This document shows positions 1 through 5,094 of a stretch of 5,094 bases of DNA, piece by piece. The stretch comes from Propionibacteriaceae bacterium (lineage in GTDB: Bacteria > Actinomycetota > Actinomycetes > Propionibacteriales > Propionibacteriaceae). Below the pieces are notes generated by a model. It searched no databases, had not been told where the DNA came from, and saw only the letters and a program-made list of their open reading frames with translations. Position numbers and translations under genes: made by a program. Where the stretch lies: positions 9,037 through 14,130 of the forward strand of contig JAUNRO010000040.1 in the NCBI GenBank assembly GCA_030544185.1, read 5' to 3'. How positions within the stretch are numbered: position 1 is the stretch's first letter; each line of letters begins with the position of its first letter.

Positions 1-1197
1 GTCAGGGTCGTCGTCGACCTGAGCCCGGCGGGCAGCCGCGGACAGCGGATCGAGCGGCCGGGACGGCTCAGGCTCGGGTTCGTCGCCGACCGCCGCGCGT
101 CGCGGTCCGGACCAGGCGGGCTCCGGGGGATCCTCGATCTCGGGGACCTCGGGTGCGATCGGAACCGGGAAGTCCCCGGAGGCCTCCTGCGCCTCGTGTG
201 CCGGGCGCTGCCGGTCGTCCAGCTCAGGGGTGCTGGGCACGATCGGATCGGAGAGCCCGGCGTAGATGTTGATCGAGTCCTCGGCCAGGCCGCCGAGCAT
301 GTCATAGAGCACATCGAGCTCGGAGCGCCCCTCGGGGACGACCCCATAGGCATCGATCTCGGCCTCGACCTCTTCGCGGATCTCCTGCGGGGTCGCGGCG
401 CTGCGCGGGACCCAGTCCTCGCGGGGCCGGGTCTCATCGGCGATGTTGTCCGCCCGGGGGAAGCGGGGCCGGTCCGCACCGGCGTGGTCGGGCTCGTGGC
501 CACCCAGCTGCTCGTGGCCGTCGAACGGCGCCGACGCCGGCCCGACGGGCTCGGCCTGCTCGACACCGGGGCCCCCAAACGCCGTCTGGTCGAAGGGTTG
601 ATCCTCCATGGTGTGCCCGCCGAACCGCCCGGCGTCACCGAGCACTTCGCCAGCCGGCTGATCCTCGTCGAGAAAGGTCGTGGGCTCGCTCTCGGAGTTC
701 TGGCGGGCGAGCTCTTGGGTGTCACCGCCGCCGACCACGCGGACCAGCGCCAGCGAGTCGGAATCCTCCTGGTCGTCTGGTGTCTCCGCGATCAGCCAAC
801 GGGCCTCCGACTCGGCGGCGGTCGAGAACCGGCTGACCAGATCGAACTGGAACAGCGCGCTCCGTTGGTTGCCGTCCTGGACCCACCGGGCTTGGACGGT
901 CCAGCGCTTGTCCTCATTGCGCCAGGCATCCCACTCCACCGACTCCGGGTCGACCCCGTGCGTCCGCAATTGGGTGAACGCCACCTCGCGCAGAACCCGG
1001 TGGCCGCTGAGCTCACCGAGGCGCCGGACGCTCGAGGCCAGCGCGAGCCGGGCGACATGCTGGCGCTCAGCCAGGACCGGAGCCGCGAAACGCTCGATGC
1101 GATCGACGGGCGCGCCTGCCAGCCGGGCCACCTCTTCGAGAGATTCCCCGGCGCGGATCCGGGACTGAATCTCCCGCGGTCGCAACGCGCTTTCCAT
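1..1197 (-). CDS. sepH: Septation protein SepH (DUF3071 family), 5' part only
   Basis: First 399 codons of a minus-strand gene that runs off the left edge. SepH is an actinobacterial cytoplasmic protein that binds FtsZ and promotes its assembly and bundling at division sites (established for Streptomyces and mycobacteria). The opening residues LRPREIQSRIRAG (5-17), followed by a helix-turn-helix-like stretch with EEVARLAGAPVDRIERF (21-37) and PVLAER (40-45), match the DUF3071 core; WDAWR (89-93) and EARWLI (131-136) continue it. From about 140 the protein is acidic and rich in Pro, Gly, Glu and Asp, a probable disordered linker. The conserved C-terminal segment lies outside the window. The ATG at 1197 is chosen because GGAG sits six bases upstream. 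This start lacks about 50 residues that precede the core in typical members; the upstream sequence shows no remnant of them in any frame. Divergent from hemH. Family assignment is firm; the exact N-terminus is less certain. Confidence 0.93.
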   Translation of the reverse strand, partial: MESALRPREIQSRIRAGESLEEVARLAGAPVDRIERFAAPVLAERQHVARLALASSVRRLGELSGHRVLREVAFTQLRTHGVDPESVEWDAWRNEDKRWTVQARWVQDGNQRSALFQFDLVSRFSTAAESEARWLIAETPDDQEDSDSLALVRVVGGGDTQELARQNSESEPTTFLDEDQPAGEVLGDAGRFGGHTMEDQPFDQTAFGGPGVEQAEPVGPASAPFDGHEQLGGHEPDHAGADRPRFPRADNIADETRPREDWVPRSAATPQEIREEVEAEIDAYGVVPEGRSELDVLYDMLGGLAEDSINIYAGLSDPIVPSTPELDDRQRPAHEAQEASGDFPVPIAPEVPEIEDPPEPAWSGPRRAAVGDEPEPEPSRPLDPLSAAARRAQVDDDPD

Positions 1198-1203
1198 GTC
1201 GTT

Positions 1204-1207
1204 CTCC
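1204..1207 (-). promoter_or_regulatory. Ribosome binding site of sepH
   Basis: GGAG on the minus strand, followed by AACGAC and then ATG, gives ideal spacing. It decides the start of sepH at 1197, although the reading frame stays open further upstream and SepH homologues usually begin about 50 residues earlier. Confidence 0.7.
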
Positions 1208-1297
1208 AGTGTCCGGTTCAGACAAACCCGTCTAGGCCGCCTGGGGGCAAGCCGGCCCGCTCGTGCGTTTTGGACACGTCGCGGGATACTCGACCGT

Positions 1298-1327
1298 ACA
1301 GTAGCTATCAACCTAGCCCCATGTCTG
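1298..1327 (-). promoter_or_regulatory. Weak candidate promoter for sepH
   Basis: On the minus strand, CAGACA (1322-1327) resembles a -35 box and TACTGT (1298-1303) fits the TAnnnT form of a -10 box, with an 18-bp spacer. It lies in a locally A+T-richer patch (about 1262-1315) between the divergent genes and would give a leader of roughly 90 bases. The match is only partial and other placements are possible, for example TTGATA at 1306-1311 with TATCCC 17 bp downstream. Confidence 0.25.
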
Positions 1328-1454
1328 CGCGGGCGCTCACGGAGTTGGCCGATGGGCGCCCTCACCGACGCGGGATCCCCTGCTGGGATCGGGGGTCACC
1401 CCATCTGACAAGATCGCCATGTCGCCAAGGCATGGCTGACACAGCGCGCATCGA

Positions 1455-1460
1455 GGGAGG
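1455..1460 (+). promoter_or_regulatory. Ribosome binding site of hemH
   Basis: GGGAGG lies four bases before the ATG at 1465. It singles out this start over the in-frame ATGs at 1432 and 1321, which lack a comparable site and would add residues unlike any ferrochelatase N-terminus. Confidence 0.75.
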
Positions 1461-1464
1461 CCCA

Positions 1465-2559
1465 ATGAAACCCACCCTGCAGCCCTATGACGGACTGTTG
1501 TTGATCTCGTTCGGTGGGCCGGAGTCACCCGAAGAGGTCATGCCGTTCCTGTTGCGGGTCACCGCCGGCCGCGGCATTCCGCAGGAGCGGCTCGACGAGG
1601 TCGCGGCTCGCTATCACGAGCGCGGCGGGGTCAGCCCGATCAACGCCGAGACCCGCAACCTCGCCGATGCGCTTCGGACCGAGCTCGAGCGCCGGGGACT
1701 GGGGGACATCCCGCTGGAGATCGGCAACCGCAATGCCCCGCCGTTCCTGTCGCAGGCCCTGGGCAGGCTTGCGGAACAGGGCGCGAGCCACGTTCTGAGC
1801 CTGACCACGAGCGCCTATCCCTCCTATCCGTCCTGCCGGCAATACCAGGAGAACGTGGCCGACGCGCTCGCCGAGGTGCCCAGGGAGATGACGGTGGACC
1901 GCATTCGCCACTACGCCCATCACCCGGGCTTCGTCGCCGCCAACATCGAGGCGGTGGTCGAGGCCGTCGGCAGGCTGGGCACGGGGCAGCGCCACAGCCC
2001 GACGCGGCTCGTGTTCGTCACCCACTCCCTGCCCGACGAGATCGCCGAAACCAGCGGCCCGCCGCCCTGGGACCCGCCCGGCAGCTATGTCGATTGGCAC
2101 CTGACGCTGGCCCACAACATCGCCGACAACGCGAGCATCGCCATGGGCCGGGACCTGCCGTGGGATCTGGCCTTCTGTTCCCGCTCCGGCGCGCCGCACC
2201 AGACTTGGCTCGAGCCTGACGTCAAGGACCTGCTCACCGACCTCGCCGAGCGGGGGACGACCCAGGTCGTCCTGGCGCCGATCGGGTTCACCTCCGATCA
2301 CATGGAGGTGGTGTGGGACCTCGACGGCGAGGCGGTGCCGCATGCGGAAGCGCTCGGTCTGAAGGTCGCCCGCGCCGCGACCGCCCGCACCCATCCCGCG
2401 TTCGTCGGTGGGCTGGTCGATCTCATGCTGGAGCGCGCCACCGTCGCGCGGGGCGAGCAGGTGCTGCCGGCCGTCATCGACCACGGCAGCCCGGGCCGCC
2501 ACACGTGTCCCGGCGATTGCTGCCCGCACCCGATGCGCCGGGGCGCGCCGACCGCCTGA
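1465..2559 (+). CDS. hemH: Ferrochelatase (coproporphyrin III type), HemH/CpfC
   Basis: 364-residue cytoplasmic enzyme that inserts Fe2+ into a porphyrin. Actinobacteria use the coproporphyrin-dependent haem route, so the expected product is coproheme, later decarboxylated to haem (family knowledge). Seen: N-terminal LLLISFGGPESPEEV (11-25); the TTSAYPSYPSC stretch (114-124); the catalytic histidine in THSLP (His187); and SDHMEVVWD (277-285) with the conserved acidic residue Glu281. Cys124 and a C-terminal CPGDCC (Cys348, Cys352, Cys353) match the cysteine set that holds a [2Fe-2S] cluster in mycobacterial ferrochelatase, although the spacing differs (C-x3-C-C here, C-x6-C-x-C from memory in M. 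tuberculosis). Length is normal, with no frameshift. It starts at the ATG with the strong GGGAGG site, is divergent from sepH and converges on the glycerate kinase gene. No other haem gene is in view, so it looks monocistronic here. Confidence 0.97.
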   Translation: MKPTLQPYDGLLLISFGGPESPEEVMPFLLRVTAGRGIPQERLDEVAARYHERGGVSPINAETRNLADALRTELERRGLGDIPLEIGNRNAPPFLSQALGRLAEQGASHVLSLTTSAYPSYPSCRQYQENVADALAEVPREMTVDRIRHYAHHPGFVAANIEAVVEAVGRLGTGQRHSPTRLVFVTHSLPDEIAETSGPPPWDPPGSYVDWHLTLAHNIADNASIAMGRDLPWDLAFCSRSGAPHQTWLEPDVKDLLTDLAERGTTQVVLAPIGFTSDHMEVVWDLDGEAVPHAEALGLKVARAATARTHPAFVGGLVDLMLERATVARGEQVLPAVIDHGSPGRHTCPGDCCPHPMRRGAPTA

Positions 2560-2589
2560 CCACGGCTCGCACCGGCGGCCGCTCAGGCG
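2553..2589. terminator. Nested hairpin spanning the stop codons of hemH and glycerate kinase
   Basis: An inverted repeat CGCCTGA / TCAGGCG (2553-2559 and 2583-2589) has the TGA of each convergent gene inside its arms. Within it, CGGC (2563-2566) pairs with GCCG (2578-2581) and CGC (2568-2570) with GCG (2575-2577) around the loop ACCG. Together they make a 14-bp stem with small bulges, readable from either strand. No T-tract follows on either side, so it would have to act as a T-less bidirectional terminator; that role is inferred. Confidence 0.5.
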
Positions 2590-3668
2590 TCGACATCGCG
2601 CGCCGCCGCCGCCCCCGCCGCGGCCAGCCATCGCTCCGGATCGGCCAGGGCGGGTTCCCTGCCGCCCGCGAGTTCGCTCAGTGAGTACGCCCGCGACTGC
2701 GCCGGGGCCGTCTCGATCTCCCCGGCGATGACGATGCGGACGCCCGGGCCGGTGAGCGACAGGGCATGCCCGACGGTCTTGCCGGTCGCGGTCGTCGCGT
2801 CAACCTTCCCCTCCCCGGTGATCAGCACATCGGCGTCGCGGGCGGCCGCGACCAGGCCCGTCGCGCGGGCGATGAACGGGGCACCGGGCTCGAGGCGGGC
2901 ACCGAGCACCGCGGTCAGCGCATAGGCCGTCCCGCCCGCGGCCCCCGCCCCGGGCTGCTGCGGATCCACGCCCACGACCTCAGCCCAGCGGGTCAGCCCG
3001 CGCTCGAGGATCTCGATCTCCTCGGGCCCCGCGCCCTTCTGGGGCCCGAACACGGCCGCCGCGCCCGAGGGGCCCAGCAGGGGAGCGGTCACGTCGGAGA
3101 GCACCACCAGGCCGGGCGGACGCACCAAACCGGTGAGGTCCAGCCTGGCCAGCCTCGTCAGCGCCGCGCCACCGGCGGGCAGTTCCCGGCCGGATGCGTC
3201 GCGCAGGCGGGCGCCCAGCGCGGTGAGCAGGCCGGCGCCGCCGTCGGTCGAGGCCGATCCGCCGAGGCCCACGAGCGTGTTGCGCACCCGCGCCCCCGCG
3301 ATGGCGCGCAGCACCGCGCCCAGCCCATGGGTCCCCGCCGTCAACGGCGCCGGCGAACGCATCAGCGGCAGCCCGGAGACCAGCGCCAGTTCGGCCGCCG
3401 CGGGGCCAGCACCCAGCCGCAGCCAGCGTCCGGGGAGGTCGCGACCGTCCGGCCCCACCACGATGCCGGCCGCCTGCCAGCGCGCCGCGGAATCGGCCGC
3501 CGCGAGCGCCGCGAGCGTACCCTCACCGCCATCGGCCTGGGGCAACAACCGCAGCCGGTCAGCGGGCCTGATCCGGGCCCAGCCGGCACCGATCGCGCGC
3601 GCGGCCTCGGTCGCGGTGAGGCTGCCCTTGAACGAATCCGGGGCGATGACGACCTCGGGTTGTTTCAT
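2583..3668 (-). CDS. glxK: Glycerate 2-kinase, GlxK/GarK family
   Basis: 361-residue cytoplasmic kinase that transfers phosphate from ATP to D-glycerate. Members usually form 2-phosphoglycerate, feeding glyoxylate, glycerate or serine breakdown into glycolysis. Family marks in order: IAPDSFKGSLTATEAA (8-23), PQADGGEGT (43-51), the glycine-rich GLGGSASTDGGAG (134-146), SDVTAPLLGPSGAA (191-204) with FGPQKGA (207-213), AAGGTAYAL (243-251), and ADVLITGEGKVDATTATGK (279-297). Length is typical and no key block is missing. The ATG at 3668 is preceded by AGGG with a seven-base gap, a modest ribosome binding site. An upstream in-frame ATG at 3722 would add 18 residues without a site and ahead of the usual MK..VVIAPDSFKG beginning. 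It converges on hemH with 23 bp between stops and is divergent from the DUF4193 gene. No glyoxylate or glycerate pathway partner is in view, so the source of substrate is unknown. The symbol glxK is by family only. Confidence 0.94.
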   Translation of the reverse strand: MKQPEVVIAPDSFKGSLTATEAARAIGAGWARIRPADRLRLLPQADGGEGTLAALAAADSAARWQAAGIVVGPDGRDLPGRWLRLGAGPAAAELALVSGLPLMRSPAPLTAGTHGLGAVLRAIAGARVRNTLVGLGGSASTDGGAGLLTALGARLRDASGRELPAGGAALTRLARLDLTGLVRPPGLVVLSDVTAPLLGPSGAAAVFGPQKGAGPEEIEILERGLTRWAEVVGVDPQQPGAGAAGGTAYALTAVLGARLEPGAPFIARATGLVAAARDADVLITGEGKVDATTATGKTVGHALSLTGPGVRIVIAGEIETAPAQSRAYSLSELAGGREPALADPERWLAAAGAAAARDVDA

Positions 3669-3835
3669 CGCACTACCCTGGCATCCGCCCCGGAGACGGG
3701 CCAGTCTGCCCGCTGCTCCCACGCGAAGCCTGGCGGTGTGGTATGCATACGCGCAGGATTTCCGGACTCCGGCCGAGAACGCTGTCCGTTCGGCCCCGCA
3801 GCAGTCTGCATCGCAACCATCCGAAGAAGGGAACC
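3669..3835. other. Divergent intergenic region glycerate kinase / DUF4193
   Basis: 167 bp that should contain the promoters of both genes. No clear -35/-10 pair was found. The most visible element is a perfect 10-bp palindrome, GTATGCATAC at 3741-3750, near the middle in an otherwise G+C-rich stretch; it could be part of a -10 region or an operator. A ribosome binding site for the DUF4193 gene (GAAGGG, 3826-3831) lies at its right end. Confidence 0.55.
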
Positions 3836-4135
3836 ATGGCCACCGACTACGACGCCCCGCGCAAGTCCGACGAGGAGATGAGTGAAGACTCCATCGAAGA
3901 ACTCAAGACGCGGCGCAATGACAAGAACTCGGGAAAGGTCGACGAGGACGAGGTCGAGGCCGCCGAGGCCTTCGAGCTCCCCGGTGCCGACCTGTCCCAC
4001 GAGGAACTGACCGTCCGCGTGCTGCCGCGTCAGCAGGACGAGTTCACCTGTGCCGGCTGCTTCCTGGTGCGCCATCGCAGCCAGATCGCCGAGGAGCGCG
4101 GCGACAAGGCGTATTGCTTCGATTGCGCCGGCTGA
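3836..4135 (+). CDS. DUF4193 family protein, small acidic protein with two CxxC pairs
   Basis: 99 residues; a widely conserved actinobacterial protein of unknown function (M. tuberculosis Rv2699c belongs here, from memory). The first half is strongly charged, beginning MATDYDAPRKSDEE and running through SIEELKTRRNDKNSG (19-33) to an acidic stretch, DEDEVEAAEAFELPGADL (36-53). The second half has VRVLPRQQDEFTCAGCFLV (60-78) and ends YCFDCAG. Cys72/Cys75 and Cys94/Cys97 form two CxxC pairs about 18 residues apart, which suggests a zinc-ribbon-like metal site; this is inference, as no partner or activity is known to me. It starts at the ATG at 3836, preceded by AAGAAGGGA. The frame is open for 31 codons upstream, but family members begin at MATDYD. 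A hairpin follows 71 bp after the stop. No signal peptide or membrane segment. Confidence 0.93.
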   Translation: MATDYDAPRKSDEEMSEDSIEELKTRRNDKNSGKVDEDEVEAAEAFELPGADLSHEELTVRVLPRQQDEFTCAGCFLVRHRSQIAEERGDKAYCFDCAG

Positions 4136-4205
4136 CCCGCCGGCGACCGGGCGCGGAGCTCCCGCTTCTCGACCCGGCGCGGGAATCTGAGGACCGCGGA
4201 CAGCA

Positions 4206-4232
4206 CAGAGGGGCCTGATTCAGGCCCCTCTG
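4206..4232. terminator. Perfect 12-bp hairpin between convergent DUF4193 and DUF4235 genes
   Basis: CAGAGGGGCCTG (4206-4217) and CAGGCCCCTCTG (4221-4232) are exact reverse complements with the 3-base loop ATT. It lies 71 bp after the DUF4193 stop and 18 bp beyond the DUF4235 stop, so it can serve both genes. No real T-run follows in either direction, so it would be a T-poor bidirectional terminator. The rest of 4136-4205 shows only short G+C-rich self-complementary patches such as GGAGCTCC. Confidence 0.85.
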
Positions 4233-4250
4233 GTCGTTAATCGGAAATGG

Positions 4251-4517
4251 TCAGAGCTTGGCGATCGTCTCGTCGTTGAGCGCCTTGCGCATCCGCTTGA
4301 GGACGCCCCGGTTGGTCAGCAGCTGGGCCGTGCCGACGCCGATCGCGCTGGCTGCCGACCAGGTGATCGCGAGGTGCAGCGGGGTGTCGGGATCGCCGGG
4401 CTCGGGCGGCTCCTCACCGGTCACGATCTCCCAGGCCTTGCTGATGACCTTCTGCGCAGCAATGGTGGTGGCGGCGCCGATCAGCGTGGCATAGATCTTC
4501 CAAACCATCGAGTTCAT
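4251..4517 (-). CDS. DUF4235 family small membrane protein
   Basis: 88 residues; an actinobacterial family of unknown function. The layout is typical: an N-terminal hydrophobic segment (about 4-22, VWKIYATLIGAATTIAAQ), then VISKAWEIVTGEEPPEPGDPD (24-44) with the family's W-x-x-x-TG-EEPP-P pattern, a second hydrophobic segment (about 47-68), and a basic tail with LKRMRKAL (73-80). It is probably an inner-membrane hairpin protein; topology is inferred. The ATG at 4517 is chosen because AGGAG lies five bases upstream; the frame is open for another 39 codons, but that extension has no ribosome site and does not resemble the family. It converges on the DUF4193 gene across the 4206-4232 hairpin and is divergent from the DUF3093 gene. 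Confidence 0.9.
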   Translation of the reverse strand: MNSMVWKIYATLIGAATTIAAQKVISKAWEIVTGEEPPEPGDPDTPLHLAITWSAASAIGVGTAQLLTNRGVLKRMRKALNDETIAKL

Positions 4518-4522
4518 CGCGT

Positions 4523-4527
4523 CTCCT
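4523..4527 (-). promoter_or_regulatory. Ribosome binding site of the DUF4235 gene
   Basis: AGGAG on the minus strand followed by ACGCG and ATG. It fixes the start at 4517 rather than at the upstream in-frame ATG at 4634. Confidence 0.7.
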
Positions 4528-4556
4528 GTTTGTCTTCCGGCGGATGCACGACTCTC

Positions 4557-4562
4557 ATAGTA
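4557..4562 (-). promoter_or_regulatory. Candidate -10 box of the DUF4235 gene
   Basis: TACTAT on the minus strand fits the TAnnnT pattern and lies about 40 bp before the start codon, giving a short leader. No recognisable -35 box sits 16-18 bp upstream, so this is a weak call. Confidence 0.3.
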
Positions 4563-4627
4563 GGGCGGGGCGCTAACGTGGGCCCGACCCGTCCCCGCAG
4601 TGTCAACGTGCGAGTCCGAACAGCCAA

Positions 4628-4631
4628 GGAG
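4628..4631 (+). promoter_or_regulatory. Ribosome binding site of the DUF3093 gene
   Basis: GGAG within CCAAGGAG precedes the GTG at 4638 by six bases. No ATG in the same frame competes nearby, so it decides the GTG start. Confidence 0.7.
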
Positions 4632-4637
4632 CATCCC

Positions 4638-5094
4638 GTGCCCGCCGATCCCCAGCCGCCCGCCGCTGACTTTGATGAGCGGTTATCTGCCCCGCTGCGC
4701 TGGTGGCTGATCGGTTTCGCCTTCGTCGTGTCGGTCTTCGTGGCGATCGCGTTCTATCTTGGTCCGCTCAACGGGGCGATCGCCGCCGCCGCGGCGGGTG
4801 GTGTGCTGGTCGCGGTGCTGATTGCGTATGGCCGGTTGCGGGTGAGCGCGGACGACCGGGCGCTGACGGTGGGGCAGAGCCGCATCGAGTGGTCGTGGGT
4901 GGCCGGGGCCACCGCCCTCAACGGCGAGGAGTCGCACCACCGGCTCGGCGCGGGCGCCGACGTCCGTGCCCACCTCGCCGTGCGGCCCTATCTGAAGGAG
5001 AACGTCGAGGTCACCCTCGCCGATCCCGCCGACCCGCACCCCTATTGGCTGGTCGGCAGCCGGCGGGCGACCGAGCTCGCCGCGGCGATCAACA
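4638..5094 (+). CDS. DUF3093 family membrane protein, 5' part only
   Basis: First 152 codons of a gene cut by the right edge; the typical family length (about 150-170) suggests only a short C-terminal piece is missing. Function unknown. Seen: a short Pro/Ala-rich lead, then ERLSAPLRWWLIG (14-26) leading into two hydrophobic segments (about 22-41 and 46-64), a presumed cytoplasmic part beginning RLRVSADDRALTVGQSRIEW (66-85), and the family's C-terminal signature VTLADPADPHPYWLVGSRR (125-143) followed by ELAAAI. The start is GTG at 4638, backed by AAGGAG. This reading frame is not among long ATG-started frames because of the GTG start and the window edge. Residue 16 is encoded by TTA (4683-4685), the only in-frame TTA codon I see in the window. 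Divergent from the DUF4235 gene. From memory, homologues sit beside dut in mycobacteria and streptomycetes, so dut may come next. Confidence 0.9.
   Translation, partial: MPADPQPPAADFDERLSAPLRWWLIGFAFVVSVFVAIAFYLGPLNGAIAAAAAGGVLVAVLIAYGRLRVSADDRALTVGQSRIEWSWVAGATALNGEESHHRLGAGADVRAHLAVRPYLKENVEVTLADPADPHPYWLVGSRRATELAAAIN

Larger units (their letters stand above)
1198..1464. other. Divergent intergenic region sepH / hemH
   Basis: 267 bp that should hold the promoters of both genes. The reading frame of hemH stays open through it and far into antisense sepH, but there is no ribosome binding site at the upstream ATGs (1321, 1432), so I treat it as non-coding. It contains the short palindrome GGGATCCC (1372-1379), a second GGGATC just after it (1385-1390), GGGG/CCCC arms around TCA (1392-1402), and an inverted repeat GCCATG / CATGGC (1416-1421 and 1431-1436) with a 9-base loop close to the hemH start. 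No convincing plus-strand promoter was recognised. Confidence 0.6.

Noticed and set aside
1297..1302. TACAGT as a plus-strand -10 box for hemH
   Set aside because: The nearest TTGGAC (1270-1275) or TGGACA (1271-1276) is 20-21 bp away, too far for a standard promoter, and the leader would be over 150 bases.
1385..1440. Possible RNA gene or riboswitch upstream of hemH
   Set aside because: The short inverted repeats do not build a tRNA cloverleaf or any riboswitch fold that I recognise.
196..1464. Very long plus-strand open frame running antisense through sepH into hemH
   Set aside because: It is open because of G+C-rich codon bias opposite sepH. The translation resembles no protein before the ferrochelatase start, and the ribosome site at 1455-1460 marks the true start.
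1525..2631. Long minus-strand open frame opposite hemH
   Set aside because: Low-complexity antisense frame with no family resemblance; the ferrochelatase motifs are on the plus strand.
2766..3881. Long plus-strand open frame opposite the glycerate kinase gene
   Set aside because: Its translation is Arg/Gly/Gln-rich with no recognisable motif, while the minus strand carries every block of the glycerate kinase family.
4575..4610. AACGTG repeated at 4575-4580 and 4605-4610
   Set aside because: A six-base direct repeat 30 bp apart in G+C-rich DNA is expected by chance; no further similarity flanks it.
4683..5039. Minus-strand open frame opposite the DUF3093 gene
   Set aside because: Composition typical of antisense shadow; the plus strand has the DUF3093 signature, membrane segments and a ribosome site.

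Overview
The window is high-GC DNA with six protein-coding genes and fits an actinomycete (Actinomycetota). SepH, DUF4193, DUF4235 and DUF3093 proteins are essentially confined to that phylum. The ferrochelatase carries the cysteine set of the [2Fe-2S] actinobacterial type. Finer placement, perhaps Propionibacteriales, is a guess. No RNA gene, mobile element, CRISPR array or sign of recent transfer was seen.

Layout, left to right. Positions 1-1197, minus strand, hold the 5' part of the cell-division gene sepH, whose 3' end lies beyond base 1. A 267-bp divergent intergenic region separates it from hemH (1465-2559, plus), a full-length ferrochelatase that in this phylum probably inserts iron into coproporphyrin III. 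hemH converges on a glycerate 2-kinase gene (2583-3668, minus) with only 23 bp between the stop codons; a nested inverted repeat spans both stops. A 167-bp divergent region then leads to a DUF4193 gene (3836-4135, plus), a small acidic protein with two CxxC pairs. A perfect 12-bp hairpin at 4206-4232 separates it from the convergent DUF4235 gene (4251-4517, minus), a small membrane protein. A 120-bp divergent spacer follows. The window ends inside a DUF3093 membrane-protein gene that starts with GTG at 4638 (plus).

The strands alternate -,+,-,+,-,+, so no two neighbours form an operon and each gene needs its own promoter. The content is largely housekeeping: cell division, haem synthesis, glycerate phosphorylation and conserved actinobacterial proteins of unknown role. 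From memory, DUF4193 and DUF3093 genes lie near dut in mycobacteria and streptomycetes, with sepH and hemH in the same neighbourhood in Streptomyces, so dut may lie just right of the window. I find no clear new multi-gene system. The points most worth a second look are a SepH that appears to lack the family's N-terminal segment, the hairpin shared by the hemH and glycerate kinase stops, and a lone in-frame TTA codon in the DUF3093 gene.
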